DNA of 64,000 nucleotides from DASXKD01 sp963806145. Lineage in GTDB: Bacteria > Actinomycetota > Actinomycetes > Streptosporangiales > Streptosporangiaceae. The translations under genes were made by a program, and so were the position numbers. The stretch is taken from assembly GCA_963806145.1 (NCBI GenBank), contig CAWDXD010000005.1, positions 180,917-244,916 on the forward strand, read 5' to 3'. Under the pieces are notes generated by a model, which saw only the letters and a list, made by a program, of their open reading frames with translations, had not been told where the DNA came from and searched no databases. Positions 1-8,318 of the stretch are shown here, one piece after another. Numbering within the stretch: the stretch's first letter is position 1; each line of letters starts with the position of its first letter.

Positions 1-88
1 CAGCCGCACTGGTGACGTCCGCCAGGACGGCGGGTGTCAGTGACACCAGGGCGAACAGGTCGTCGCCGTGCTGCTGCGGCGCTGGCAT
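1..88 (-). CDS. N-terminal fragment of an unidentified protein, cut by the window edge
   Basis: An open minus-strand frame runs from an ATG at 88 to the window edge, giving 29 residues beginning MPAPQQHGDDLFALVSLTPA. A G-rich stretch (GGGGG) sits 6-7 bases before the ATG. The gene is divergent from the MarR gene at 158, and the 69-bp gap holds repeated dyads that look like the MarR operator, so it is probably a target of that regulator. The family cannot be recognised from so short a piece. The rest lies left of the window. Confidence 0.5.
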   Translation of the reverse strand, partial: MPAPQQHGDDLFALVSLTPAVLADVTSAA

Positions 89-119
89 GGGACCCCCAGA
101 TGCAACCGGAATCAAGAAG

Positions 120-158
120 TAAGGTAGCCTGCCTAATCTAGATAGTAAGGTAGCCTTA
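120..158. promoter_or_regulatory. Two direct copies of a dyad operator between divergent genes
   Basis: The 11-mer TAAGGTAGCCT occurs at 120-130 and again at 146-156. Each copy begins a dyad: TAAGGTAGCCTGCCTAA at 120-136 (arms match at 6 of 8 positions) and TAAGG-TAG-CCTTA at 146-158 (perfect 5-bp arms). The second dyad abuts the MarR ATG at 158, so a bound protein would block translation or transcription of marR and the divergent gene. Autoregulation by the MarR protein is the simplest reading. The motif also resembles a shortened DtxR/IdeR iron box (TWAGGTTAG...), a possible alternative. Confidence 0.6.
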
Positions 159-613
159 TGAGTGTGCGCAACCCCGCCCCGCCCGACCTCCTGCCCGACC
201 ACCTGGTCCGATGGCTGGAGGTAGTGAGCAGGCGGCTGCACGCCGAACTGCGCACCCAGATCAACGATGAGTTCGCCGAACTGCGCGGCAGCCACCGGCG
301 CATCCTGCAGATGATCCCCGCCGCCGGGATCCGGATCACCGATCTCGCCGCGACGGCCCACATGACCAAGCAGGCACTCGGCGAGTTCGCCGACTCGCTC
401 GAAGAGGCCGGGTTCGTCCGCAGCGAGCGAGACCGTACCGACCGCCGGGTCCGCCGGCTGTTCCGCACCGGCCTCGGTGACCGGGCAGCCGACACCACCC
501 AGCGGGCAATCACAGCGATCGAGGCGCGCTGGCGGCAGGAAATCGGGCCCGGTTCCTACGACGTCATGAAACAGGCGCTGCGCCAGCTAGGCCACGACAG
601 CCCCCGCGCCTGA
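158..613 (+). CDS. MarR-family transcriptional regulator
   Basis: 151 residues, the usual MarR length. A winged helix-turn-helix is seen at roughly residues 50-105: the recognition helix lies around DLAATAHMTKQALGEFADSL and the wing around RSERDRTDRRVRR, with the conserved D-x-R-x-x-R pattern. N- and C-terminal helices would form the dimer interface. It probably represses itself and the divergent gene to the left through the dyads at 120-158, which overlap its start region. The ligand is unknown. The ATG at 158 is preferred because it starts right after the operator; no strong Shine-Dalgarno is visible, so the mRNA may be leaderless or have a very short leader. Confidence 0.85.
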   Translation: MSVRNPAPPDLLPDHLVRWLEVVSRRLHAELRTQINDEFAELRGSHRRILQMIPAAGIRITDLAATAHMTKQALGEFADSLEEAGFVRSERDRTDRRVRRLFRTGLGDRAADTTQRAITAIEARWRQEIGPGSYDVMKQALRQLGHDSPRA

Positions 614-662
614 GCCCGGGCCGGCGGCGCGGCTGCCCGCCGCTTCGCCTGGCCGCGGGCCG

Positions 663-1769
663 TTACTCGTCCAGCGGCGGTATGCCCAGGCAGGCGCGGA
701 ACGCGTTCTCGACCTCGTCGGCCCGGGCGTGGCTGCCCATCGCACCGGTCACGAAGGCGAACGCGTACCCGCCGGTGGTGCTGGCTCCCGCATAGCTGCC
801 GCCCGATCCGCCCATGCCGAACCCGTCCTCATCCACGGCGAACCCCAGGCCCCAGGCGCTGTGCTGGCCGAAGACCGCATCCACGCCCGCGCACTGCGCG
901 GTGGTGGCCTCGGCGAGCAGCGCCGGCGAGATCAGCTGGCCGGCGAGCAGCGCGGCATAAAGCCCGGCGGCACCACGGGCCGTCCCGTGCCCGTTGACGG
1001 CGGGCACCTCGGCGGCCCGCCACGCGCTGCCGTTGACCACCGCCGGGTCGAACGCACCCGGCGGGTTCGCCGTTGCCCGCCGGTACAGTTCCGGCATCCC
1101 GGCCGCCTGGCGCTGCCTCGCGTACTCATCCACGCCGGTCAGATCGACGGCCCGGGCCTGTTCGGCCGCGGTGAGGCCCACGAAGAAATCCAGGCCCAGC
1201 GGGCCGCATATCTCCTCGCGGAGGAACTGTCCCAGCCCGCGCCCATCGGCGCGCCGGACCAGTTCGCCGATCAGGTGGCCGTAGAACAGGGCCGACTCGC
1301 CGTGCGCGGTCCCCGGCTCCCAGGCCGGCTCCTGCGCCGCAAGGAGCGAGCACAACCAGTCCCAGTCGTAGAACGCCTCGGTGGGGGCGGGCGCATCGAG
1401 CGCCACCACGCCTGCCTGGTGTGACAGCAACTGCCGCACGCTGGCGCGGGCCCGGAACCGCGGCCACCAGCGCTGCACCGGCGCATCCAGCTCCAGCTGG
1501 CCGCGGTCGACAAGCACCAGGGCGCACATGGCCGCGAACGGCTTGGTGACCGAGTAGGGCTGGACCAGGCTGTCCGCCCGCCACGGCCGGCGGCCGGCCG
1601 CGTCCGCCCAGCCACCCTGCAGATCCACCACCCAGGCGCCGTCCTGCCATGCGGCAACGGCCGCCCCGGTTCCGGCCTGCCCGGCGAGCACCCGGCCGAA
1701 AGCCTCACGTACCGCTTCGAAGCGGGGCTCCGCCCGCCCGGCCATGTTCATCCAGCCAGTCTGCGGCAC
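663..1769 (-). CDS. Serine beta-lactamase-fold hydrolase / esterase (class C, EstB-like)
   Basis: About 368 residues of the beta-lactamase/PBP4*/esterase family (Pfam Beta-lactamase). The S-x-x-K nucleophile motif is SVTK near residue 73-76, followed by the typical helix FAAMCALVLVDRGQLELDAPV. The second motif tyrosine is likely in LFYGHLIGEL, and the C-terminal glycine-rich strand (GMGGSGGSYAG) fits the third motif. No signal peptide is evident, so it is probably a cytoplasmic esterase or amidase rather than a true beta-lactamase. A GTG at 1769 opens the frame; ATGs at 1751 or 1745 are equally good starts. It stands alone between the MarR gene and a relic. Substrate unknown. Confidence 0.85.
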   Translation of the reverse strand: MPQTGWMNMAGRAEPRFEAVREAFGRVLAGQAGTGAAVAAWQDGAWVVDLQGGWADAAGRRPWRADSLVQPYSVTKPFAAMCALVLVDRGQLELDAPVQRWWPRFRARASVRQLLSHQAGVVALDAPAPTEAFYDWDWLCSLLAAQEPAWEPGTAHGESALFYGHLIGELVRRADGRGLGQFLREEICGPLGLDFFVGLTAAEQARAVDLTGVDEYARQRQAAGMPELYRRATANPPGAFDPAVVNGSAWRAAEVPAVNGHGTARGAAGLYAALLAGQLISPALLAEATTAQCAGVDAVFGQHSAWGLGFAVDEDGFGMGGSGGSYAGASTTGGYAFAFVTGAMGSHARADEVENAFRACLGIPPLDE

Positions 1770-1781
1770 CTGTCCCGGGGA

Positions 1782-1903
1782 CTATGCAGCCGGGCTGGCG
1801 AAGTAGTGGCCCTCGTCCAGATCCGCGATCTCCCGGAAGGGCATGCCTTCGTCGCGGACCCCCGTGCAACCGCGGGCCAGTGACCGGCAGGCGGCCTGCT
1901 GGG
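1782..1903 (-). pseudogene. Possible C-terminal relic of an NAD-dependent epimerase
   Basis: A minus-strand frame ending at a TAG (1782-1784) reads ...VRDEGMPFREIADLDEGHY... . The DEG-x-PFREIA segment resembles the C-terminal part of SDR-type NAD-dependent epimerases, but the following sequence departs and no upstream domain is present, because the adjacent SRPBCC gene begins to overlap. This is a weak call based on about a dozen residues. Confidence 0.2.
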
Positions 1904-2404
1904 CTACCCTGCCGACGGTCTCCCGGGCGCCACCTGAGGTGAGGTTCCGGCATGCTGCTCGCGAGTGTCTGCTGCTCGCCGGTCAGGGTCCGCCGCGGCG
2001 GCGAGCCGCCCCAGGGCCACCAGTGACTGGGCGATGTCACGGCGCATCTTGGGAGCTACCAGACGGACGAGGGGAGTGATCCCGCCCTCCACCTCGACGC
2101 TCTTGACCACCCGGACACGCCCCTGAGCGACTGGCTCGAGCAGGTGATCGAAGACAACCTTGCCCAAGAGCACCGGGCATTCGGTTACCCAGCGCCGCCC
2201 GCACTCGACCACCGTGATGGTGAAGGAGCCGCCGAGGTTGCCGCGCTGTTTGGCCCAGCCAGACACACCCGGCTCGAACGGCCCATCCAGCCGGGCGATC
2301 TCCTTGCTGGCATCCCACTCGGGCCAGCGCGCCACGTCTGTCCACACCGCCCACAGCCTGGCCGGCTCGGCCTCGAGCATCGCCTCGCACTCGAATAGGT
2401 ACAT
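1904..2404 (-). CDS. SRPBCC-superfamily protein (polyketide cyclase/dehydrase-like)
   Basis: 166 residues with the typical SRPBCC layout: the opening strand MYLFECEAMLEAEP, the helix RLWAVWTDVARWPEWD containing the family's W-x-x-W-D signature, then strands around FEPGVSGWAKQRGN and RVRVVKSVEVEG, and a closing amphipathic helix (MRRDIAQSLVALGRLAAAA). The fold binds hydrophobic ligands in a helix-grip cavity; the ligand here is unknown. The last 25 residues are polar and probably disordered. It is transcribed in the same direction as the neighbouring GNAT gene, about 65 bp away. Confidence 0.8.
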   Translation of the reverse strand: MYLFECEAMLEAEPARLWAVWTDVARWPEWDASKEIARLDGPFEPGVSGWAKQRGNLGGSFTITVVECGRRWVTECPVLLGKVVFDHLLEPVAQGRVRVVKSVEVEGGITPLVRLVAPKMRRDIAQSLVALGRLAAAADPDRRAADTREQHAGTSPQVAPGRPSAG

Positions 2405-2469
2405 GCCACGCCCCAGGTGAACCTCGGCCAGGCATCAAAAGCTAGCAGGCCCGGCCGGCCTTCGCTATG

Positions 2470-3012
2470 TCACTTGCCGGACGGCGCGGTCAGATCCCCG
2501 GGACGCAGCCGGAATTGCTGCAGCCGCAGGCCATGGTATTTCTCGGTCTCGCCCACCCATTCCATGCCGATCCGCCGCACCGTCGCCACCGCGAGCGTGT
2601 TCGCGGGCCGCACCAGTGCGACGACCTGTTCTATGCCCTGCTCGAACGCCCACCGCGCCAACGCCAGCCCGGCCTCGGTGGCATAACCGTGCCCCCACTG
2701 CCGTGGCTGAAGCTGCCAGCCCATCTCGAACTCCTCATCGGGCGGCAGCGGCAGCAGGGTCGCACCGCCGATGACCTGCCCACTGTCACGGAGCTCGACC
2801 GCCCAGCGGCCGGCCGGTGCCATCATCCGCGCATCCTCGGCGACCCACTGCTGCAGTACAAGGCGCATGGCCGCCAGATCACCAACCTTGTCCATGGTCG
2901 GCGTAAGCCAGCGGGCAACGTCCGCATCGCCATAGGCGCTCAGCGCCGCCCCGGCATCACCGGCGTCCCAGCCGCGCAGCACAAGACGCTTAGTAACCAG
3001 CCTGTCAGCCAT
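2470..3012 (-). CDS. GNAT N-acetyltransferase, RimJ/RimL type
   Basis: 180 residues from the ATG at 3012, chosen because MADRLVTKRLVLRGW is the classic RimJ/RimL beginning; the open frame extends further upstream but that part is not family-like. Visible motifs are the acetyl-CoA pyrophosphate loop region (EMGWQLQPRQWGHGYATEAG, with Q-W-G-x-G-Y-A-T-E) and the following helix LALARWAFEQGIEQVVALVRPAN, then NTLAVATVRRIGMEWVGE. It probably acetylates an N-terminus or small-molecule amine; the substrate cannot be inferred. Complete and intact. Confidence 0.88.
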   Translation of the reverse strand: MADRLVTKRLVLRGWDAGDAGAALSAYGDADVARWLTPTMDKVGDLAAMRLVLQQWVAEDARMMAPAGRWAVELRDSGQVIGGATLLPLPPDEEFEMGWQLQPRQWGHGYATEAGLALARWAFEQGIEQVVALVRPANTLAVATVRRIGMEWVGETEKYHGLRLQQFRLRPGDLTAPSGK

Positions 3013-3092
3013 GGGCCCACGATAGCCACCGCCGTTGCCCGCCTCTACCATCGTCGCGGCCATCCACGACAAGGACCAGAGCGCGGGGATCT

Positions 3093-3888
3093 CTAGCCGG
3101 GCCGTCTGCTCAGCGTGCCGCTGGGGATCGTCCGGTCGACGACGCCGCCGGCGACGTCGGAGAGCTTGCGGTTGTGCTCGCGCGCGTACGTCCTGAGCAG
3201 CTCGAATGCATCGCTGACGGTCACATTCAGGTACTCCGAGAGCATTCCCTTGGCCTGCTCGATGACCACTCGGCTGTTCAGGGCCGCCTGCAGTTGCCCG
3301 GTGAGCAGGCTGTGCTCCCGCAGCGCCCGTTCCTGGATCAGCGCGATCGCTGCCACTTCTCCCATGGCCTGCGCTATTTCCATCTCGTCATCGGTGAACG
3401 CCTCGTCACCGGCTGCGGAACACGTTCAAGGCGCCGATGACGTCGGCGCGGACCCGCAGCGGCACCGCGCACATCCGCTGGAAGCCGACTTCGGCCGCGT
3501 GCGGCGCGAAAACCGGCCAGCGGGCCCGGCTGTCAGCCGCGCCCGCCTGCAGGGACCGCCCGGAGGAGAACGCATCCAGGCACGGGCCCTCCGCGCCCTG
3601 CAGCTCGAACAGTTCCAGCAGCCGCATCCGTTCCTCGGAGGATGCGATCAGCCGCAGCCCGCCACGCCCGTCCGTCAGCATGACCCCCGCTGCGTCGGCG
3701 CCGAGGACAGCGACCGAGTCGGTGGACAGGCCGTGCAGGAACTCGACAATGTCAAAGTCGCTGACCAGCGTGTCCGCCAGGCGAACAAACGCGCGAGCCA
3801 GCATGGTCTGGCGGCCGGTGGGATCCCTCTGGTCACCGTCACGGATGGCTGCGGGGCGCCGCGCCGCCTCGCCACCGGACTCACTCAT
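3093..3888 (-). pseudogene. GAF-ANTAR regulator split by a single-base frameshift
   Basis: The first frame (3888 to 3406, 160 aa) is a GAF domain with the usual EGPCLDAF and PLRVRADVIGALNVF strands. It stops just where the second frame (to 3093) continues with GDEAFTDDEMEIAQAM and then the ANTAR RNA-binding domain (NSRVVIEQAKGMLSEYLNVTV...). Removing one C near 3412 (AGCCGGTGAC) would join the two into one normal-length GAF-ANTAR protein. ANTAR domains bind paired hairpins in nascent RNA to prevent termination. The ATG at 3886-3888 overlaps the stop of the upstream paralogue, so the two form an operon. It is either a pseudogene or a sequence indel. Confidence 0.8.
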
Positions 3889-4618
3889 CGAACCGCACCC
3901 GCCGTTCGACGACGTCCTGCGCTATTTCGTACATTGACCGTCCGCTCGCGAACGCCGCGGCACGTAGCCGGGCGAGCGCGTTCGGCACCGTCTCATCCAG
4001 CTGCGCGGCGATCATCCCGGTCGCCTGGTGGATCACGATCCGGTCGTTTCCGGCTGTCTCCAGCAACTCCGCCAGTCCGGCGTCCCCCGGCGCGTACTGC
4101 TGGTACAGCACCGCATCACGGGCGATGTCCGCCGCGGCCAGCGCATCCGACAGGTGGTCGTCACTGAGCATCCCCGGCGTGTCACGACAGAGGTCGAGCG
4201 TCCCGATACCGCGCCTCCCGACACTGAGCGGCAGGGAGAATTCGGCATGCACCCCGGCCGCCAGGGCGGCGGCCGCGAACGCCGGCCAGCGGTTCGCGTT
4301 CGTGGCCGACAGGTCCGGCAGCAACACCGGAGCCCGGGAGGCATAGGCATCCAGGCAGGGGCCTTCGCCCAGTTCCATCTGCAGGGTGGTGACCGTGCGC
4401 GCGTGCGGCCCGGCGCTGGCAAGCACGCTCGCCGCATCGTCCCCCGACATCAGCACCAGAGCACAGCCGGACAAGGCCATCTGATCCACTGCGAACAGGC
4501 ACAGCCGCTGCATCAGTTCGGCGACACCCGTCGTGGAGTCCCGGTCGGTGACCGCCGCCACGATACGGGCCCTCCGTCCGTCGTCGCGCACCTGGTCTCC
4601 TTGCCTGCCGCACCGCAA
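3881..4618 (-). CDS. GAF-ANTAR transcription antitermination regulator
   Basis: 245 residues. The GAF sensor domain lies at about 25-165: the Cys in LSGCALVLM, the signature GEGPCLDAYASRAPVLLPDL, and PLSVGRRGIGTLDLCRDTPG. The ANTAR domain at about 180-240 has NDRIVIHQATGMIAAQLDETVPNALARLRAAAF with the conserved A-x-G-M-I/L core. Such proteins sense small ligands or redox through GAF and bind two-stem RNA hairpins through ANTAR. It is the first gene of a pair with the frameshifted paralogue downstream (8-bp overlap), which suggests a recent duplication or heterodimer. Intact. Confidence 0.88.
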   Translation of the reverse strand: MRCGRQGDQVRDDGRRARIVAAVTDRDSTTGVAELMQRLCLFAVDQMALSGCALVLMSGDDAASVLASAGPHARTVTTLQMELGEGPCLDAYASRAPVLLPDLSATNANRWPAFAAAALAAGVHAEFSLPLSVGRRGIGTLDLCRDTPGMLSDDHLSDALAAADIARDAVLYQQYAPGDAGLAELLETAGNDRIVIHQATGMIAAQLDETVPNALARLRAAAFASGRSMYEIAQDVVERRVRFDE

Positions 4619-4833
4619 TCCGCGGGCATCTCCTCACCGTACTCCCGATTACCTGAATTCAGAGGCACGAGGAACCGTAACCGGACCCGCGGACCAAGAG
4701 ATGGCCGCGGCCTTGTGGTACCCGATGATGGGCGACCGCGCGGTGACCATCATCACCGAGAACATCCCGGTGGCGGGCGAAGCGTGCCAGGCCATAATGC
4801 GATGGCGGCAGGTCCCCATCACAGAGGAGAGTC

Positions 4834-5571
4834 ATGAAGATCGACGGGTCGGTTGCCCTGGTCACCGGCGCCAACCGCGGCCTCGGCCAGGTGTATGCGC
4901 GGGAGCTGGTCGCCCGGGGCGCGGCCAAGGTCTACGGGGCCGCACGCAATCCGGCCGCGGTCACCGAGCCGGGCGTCACGCCCGTTGCGCTCGACATCAC
5001 CGACCCGGGCCGTGTCGCGCAGGCCGCAGCGCAGTGCGCGGACGTCACCCTGCTGGTGAACAACGCGGGAGTGCTGAAGTACAGCACCTTCACCGGCGCG
5101 CCGAGCCTGGACGCCGCCCGCGCCGAGATGGAGACCAACTACTTCGGCACGCTGAGCATGTGCCGCGCCTTCGCGCCGGTGCTGGCGGCCAACGGCGGCG
5201 GCGCGATCGTCAACATGCTGTCGGTCACCAGCTTCTACAGCAACCCGTTCGACGCCTCCTATGGCGCCTCCAAGGCCGCGGCGTGGTCGCTGACCAACGG
5301 CGTCCGCCTCGAGCTGCACCACCAGGGCACCCTGGTGGTCGCCGTGCACGCCAGCTTCATCGACACCAGCATGGCCGCCCTGACCGACGCGCCCAAGGAC
5401 ACCCCCGAATCGGTCGCCCAGCAAGCCCTCGACGCCGTGGAAGCCGGCCAGATCGAGGTGCTCGCCGACGAGCGGACCCGGACCGTCAAGGCAGAGCTGT
5501 CCCGCGACCACGAACTGATCTACCCACCTGTCCAGGAGTTCTGGGATGCCGCAGTGAGCGGCACCCCGTGA
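4834..5571 (+). CDS. Short-chain dehydrogenase/reductase (SDR)
   Basis: 245 residues of classical SDR. The cofactor loop is TGANRGLG (about 11-18), the NNAG motif follows at about 77, the catalytic serine is probably in MLSVTSF, and YGASK carries the Tyr/Lys pair. An acidic residue after beta-3 (LDITDP) caps the adenine pocket. It differs from most SDRs in having a short C-terminus after the substrate loop. A strong Shine-Dalgarno (AGAGGAGAG) lies just before the ATG at 4834. Monocistronic; substrate unknown. The 215 bp before it hold no convincing gene. Confidence 0.9.
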   Translation: MKIDGSVALVTGANRGLGQVYARELVARGAAKVYGAARNPAAVTEPGVTPVALDITDPGRVAQAAAQCADVTLLVNNAGVLKYSTFTGAPSLDAARAEMETNYFGTLSMCRAFAPVLAANGGGAIVNMLSVTSFYSNPFDASYGASKAAAWSLTNGVRLELHHQGTLVVAVHASFIDTSMAALTDAPKDTPESVAQQALDAVEAGQIEVLADERTRTVKAELSRDHELIYPPVQEFWDAAVSGTP

Positions 5572-5692
5572 CTTCCCCCGCCGGTCGAACCACCTCCCAG
5601 CGTCTCCTGACGCCAGCGCAGACTCCCGCAACGGCGGTAACCTGCTGACGTTTGGCCTGGCCGGTTGGCGGGCCCTTCGTCGGTGATGGGAG

Positions 5693-6529
5693 ATGACCCT
5701 GGTGGCGGACGACGCGGCTGCTTCTGCCCGGCCGGGCCTCAAGCTGGACACGACGGTGTCGCATTCGGCGCGGATCTGGAACTACTGGCTGGGTGGCAAG
5801 GACAACTACGCCGTCGACCGGGAGGCGGGCGACAAGGTGGCCGCGATGCTGCCGAGCATCGTGGCCCAGGCCCGGGCGGACCGGGCCTTTCTGGGGCGTG
5901 CGGTCCGGTATCTGGCGGGCGAGGAGGGCATCCGCCAGTTCCTCGACATTGGCACCGGGCTGCCGACCGCGGAAAACACCCACGAGGTGGCCCAGCGCGT
6001 CGCACCGCAGTCGCGGATCGTTTACGCCGACAACGATCCCCTGGTGCTGGCGCACGCCCGCGCGCTGCTCACCAGCACCGCCGAGGGCGCCTGCGACTAC
6101 GTGGACGGGGACCTGCGTGAGCCCGGCAAGATCCTCGCCCAGGCGGCGCGGACCCTCGACTTCTCCCAGCCTGCCGCGCTCATGCTGCTGGGCATCTTGC
6201 ATCACATCCCCGGCACCGAGGAGGCGTACTCGATCGTCGGGCAGCTGGCGGCGGCGCTGGCGCCGGGCAGTTTCGTGGTCATCAACCACTCGACCAGCGC
6301 TGTCCACGGCGCGGCCATGGAGGAAGCGGTGGCGCACTGGAACCGGGTCGGCACGCCGTCGATGACGCTGCGCAGCCCGGAGCAGATCGCCCGGTTCTTC
6401 GACGGGCTGGACCTGCTGGCACCCGGGGTGGTGTCGTGTTCCCGCTGGCGGCCCGACCCCAGCGCCGGGGCCGCCCCGCCCGCCGAGGTGGACGAGTTCT
6501 GCGGGGTCGCGCGCAAACCGCCAGGATGA
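5693..6529 (+). CDS. DUF574-type SAM-dependent methyltransferase
   Basis: 278 residues. The family hallmark HSARIWNYWLGGKDNYAVDR is seen near the N-terminus, then the Rossmann glycine motif FLDIGTGLPT, the acidic end of beta-2 (YADNDPLVL), and the later FVVINHSTS strand. This actinobacterial family (Pfam Methyltransf_19) is abundant in Streptomyces-like genomes and is a proven methyltransferase fold, though most members have no known substrate. The ATG at 5693 follows a GGGAG box. The gap to the next gene is 63 bp in the same direction, so co-transcription with the phosphoesterase is possible. Confidence 0.9.
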   Translation: MTLVADDAAASARPGLKLDTTVSHSARIWNYWLGGKDNYAVDREAGDKVAAMLPSIVAQARADRAFLGRAVRYLAGEEGIRQFLDIGTGLPTAENTHEVAQRVAPQSRIVYADNDPLVLAHARALLTSTAEGACDYVDGDLREPGKILAQAARTLDFSQPAALMLLGILHHIPGTEEAYSIVGQLAAALAPGSFVVINHSTSAVHGAAMEEAVAHWNRVGTPSMTLRSPEQIARFFDGLDLLAPGVVSCSRWRPDPSAGAAPPAEVDEFCGVARKPPG

Positions 6530-6592
6530 CCCACAGAGGACGCCCGGTCGCGGGCGCCGTCGCCTGGCACCATGTCTACTGACGGAGGGGCC

Positions 6593-8023
6593 ATGACGGT
6601 TGATGAGGGCGGGCAGGCGGATGCCGCCAACCTGGAGAAGGTCGACCACATAGTGGTCTTGATGCTGGAGAACCGCTCCTTTGATCACATGCTCGGATAC
6701 CTGTCCCTCACCGGCAGGCGCCCGGACATCGACGGCCTGCGCCCGGGGCTGGCCAACCAGTACCAGGGACGCACCTACCCGATTCACCATCTCGCCGCGA
6801 CGGCCTTGCACATGGACCCCGACCACTCCGCAAGCGCGATCGACCTGCAGGTCGCCGACGGCCACATGAGCGGCTTCGTCGCGAGCGCGGCCGCGACCCT
6901 TACCGCGGGCGGGGTTGACGACGGCGACCCGGGCTGCGTCATCGGCTACTACGACGGCGCCGACGTGCCGGTCTACGACCACCTGGCCGAGGAGTTCGCG
7001 GTCTGTGACCGCTGGTTCAGCTCAGTGCCTGGCGCTACGCTGCCCAACCGGCTGTATGCCTTGTGCGGAGCGGCCGCGGGGAGCCGGGACGACCGGCCGT
7101 CGTACATCCCGCCGCTGTACCACCAGCCCTCTTTCGTCCGCCACCTCGACGCACACCACGTCTCCTGGCGCTGGTATTCCTTCGACCCCGGGACGCTGCG
7201 CCTGGCCGACGTCCGCTACCGGCTGGGGCACCACCAGCGGTTCGGTTACTTCAGCAAGACCGGCCTGCCGTGGAAGGCCATCCTCGACATCACCATCAAC
7301 CCGAAGATCCCCAGCTTCCTCGAAGACGCCGCAGCCGGGACGCTGCAGCAGGTGTCGTGGATCGACCCGGCGTTCACCAACTTCAACCCTCTCGGCTTCC
7401 CCGTCAACGACGACCACCCCATGGCCGACGTCAAAGACGGCCAGGACCTGGTGCTGGCTGTCTACGACGCGCTGGCGGCCAGTCCGCAGTGGGACCGCTC
7501 GCTGCTGGTCATCGTCTACGACGAAAACGGCGGCTTCTACGATCACGTTCCACCGCCGCAGGCCGCCGACGATGAGCCCGCGATGTTCGGCAGCTACGGC
7601 GTTCGGGTGCCAGCGATCATCGTCTCACCGTGGATCGAACCGCGCGCCGTGTCGCACACCCTGTTCGATCACACCTCGATCATCAAAACGATCCTGCTGC
7701 GCTTCTGCCCCCAAGCCCTGCACGAGCCCCGCCGCGCGGGAACACGGCGGCCCGGACCTGGACCGGGTCCGCAGTACCCCGGCTTGCGCGTGTCCCGGGC
7801 CAGCCATCTCGGAGAACTCCTGACATGCGCCACGCCACGACCCGCCCCGCCGCGGGACACTCTCGTGCAGCAAGCCGCGGCCAGGGCCGCCCGGGCCGAG
7901 GCCGGCCAGCCCCGGGCCGAGCGTCAAGGAGAAGACGACCATCCGCTCAATGACCTGCAGAAAAGCATCCTTGCCGCAACTCAGAAGCTGAGAAGTGACG
8001 GGCACCCATCCAATGCGCCATAG
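6593..8023 (+). CDS. Phosphoesterase / phospholipase C-like (alkaline phosphatase superfamily)
   Basis: 476 residues from the ATG at 6593, which follows a GGAGGGG box (6584-6590); an ATG 21 bp upstream has no such signal. It is a member of the phosphoesterase family PF04185, which includes phospholipases C and acid phosphatases. Diagnostic motifs are VVLMLENRSFDHMLGYL near the N-terminus (metal and nucleophile region), the central NDDHP, and LLVIVYDENGGFYDHVPPP with the metal-binding D and H. Secreted family members carry a Tat signal, which is absent here, so the protein is likely cytosolic. The C-terminal 90 residues (Pro/Arg/Ala-rich) are atypical. Confidence 0.85.
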   Translation: MTVDEGGQADAANLEKVDHIVVLMLENRSFDHMLGYLSLTGRRPDIDGLRPGLANQYQGRTYPIHHLAATALHMDPDHSASAIDLQVADGHMSGFVASAAATLTAGGVDDGDPGCVIGYYDGADVPVYDHLAEEFAVCDRWFSSVPGATLPNRLYALCGAAAGSRDDRPSYIPPLYHQPSFVRHLDAHHVSWRWYSFDPGTLRLADVRYRLGHHQRFGYFSKTGLPWKAILDITINPKIPSFLEDAAAGTLQQVSWIDPAFTNFNPLGFPVNDDHPMADVKDGQDLVLAVYDALAASPQWDRSLLVIVYDENGGFYDHVPPPQAADDEPAMFGSYGVRVPAIIVSPWIEPRAVSHTLFDHTSIIKTILLRFCPQALHEPRRAGTRRPGPGPGPQYPGLRVSRASHLGELLTCATPRPAPPRDTLVQQAAARAARAEAGQPRAERQGEDDHPLNDLQKSILAATQKLRSDGHPSNAP

Positions 8024-8063
8024 GCCTGATAGCGATCAGTGCCATGTGGAAAGGACGTAGCAG

Positions 8064-8279
8064 ATGACCTCGACGCGAATGATCCGGGCAGTGCTGCTGG
8101 TGGCGGCCGCCGCAGTCCTGGCTGCCGCGGCTGCCCTCTTGCGCGACAAGCGCCAGACGGCCGAGCTGACCGTGGACGACATCCACGAACAGCTCGATGC
8201 GCTGGATCCGGTCACCCGGGCAGCGGTGATCGCCAAGCTGAGCTCCGATGAGGTGAAGAAGGTCCGCGACCACCCATGA
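8064..8279 (+). CDS. Small single-pass membrane protein
   Basis: 71 residues. An N-terminal hydrophobic segment (AVLLVAAAAVLAAAAALL, about 9-26) follows a short basic start, then a charged cytosolic tail (DDIHEQLDALDPVTRAAVIAKLSSDEVKKV) that should be helical. A GGAAAGGA box lies about 10 bases before the ATG. It is 40 bp downstream of the phosphoesterase on the same strand. Function is not recognisable; the tail resembles small actinobacterial membrane-anchored helices. Confidence 0.6.
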   Translation: MTSTRMIRAVLLVAAAAVLAAAAALLRDKRQTAELTVDDIHEQLDALDPVTRAAVIAKLSSDEVKKVRDHP

Positions 8280-8318
8280 TCGCCCGGCAGGCGGCACTGT
8301 GGCGGCCTGGCGCCTGGC

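Noticed and set aside
4701..4833. Possible short gene before the SDR (MAAALWYPMMGDRAVTII...)
   Set aside because: The frame does not stop before the SDR and overlaps it out of phase; no signals or family likeness.
5486..6982. A long antisense frame spanning the SDR tail and the DUF574 methyltransferase
   Set aside because: Covers two real genes on the other strand and shows no domain; typical GC-rich shadow.
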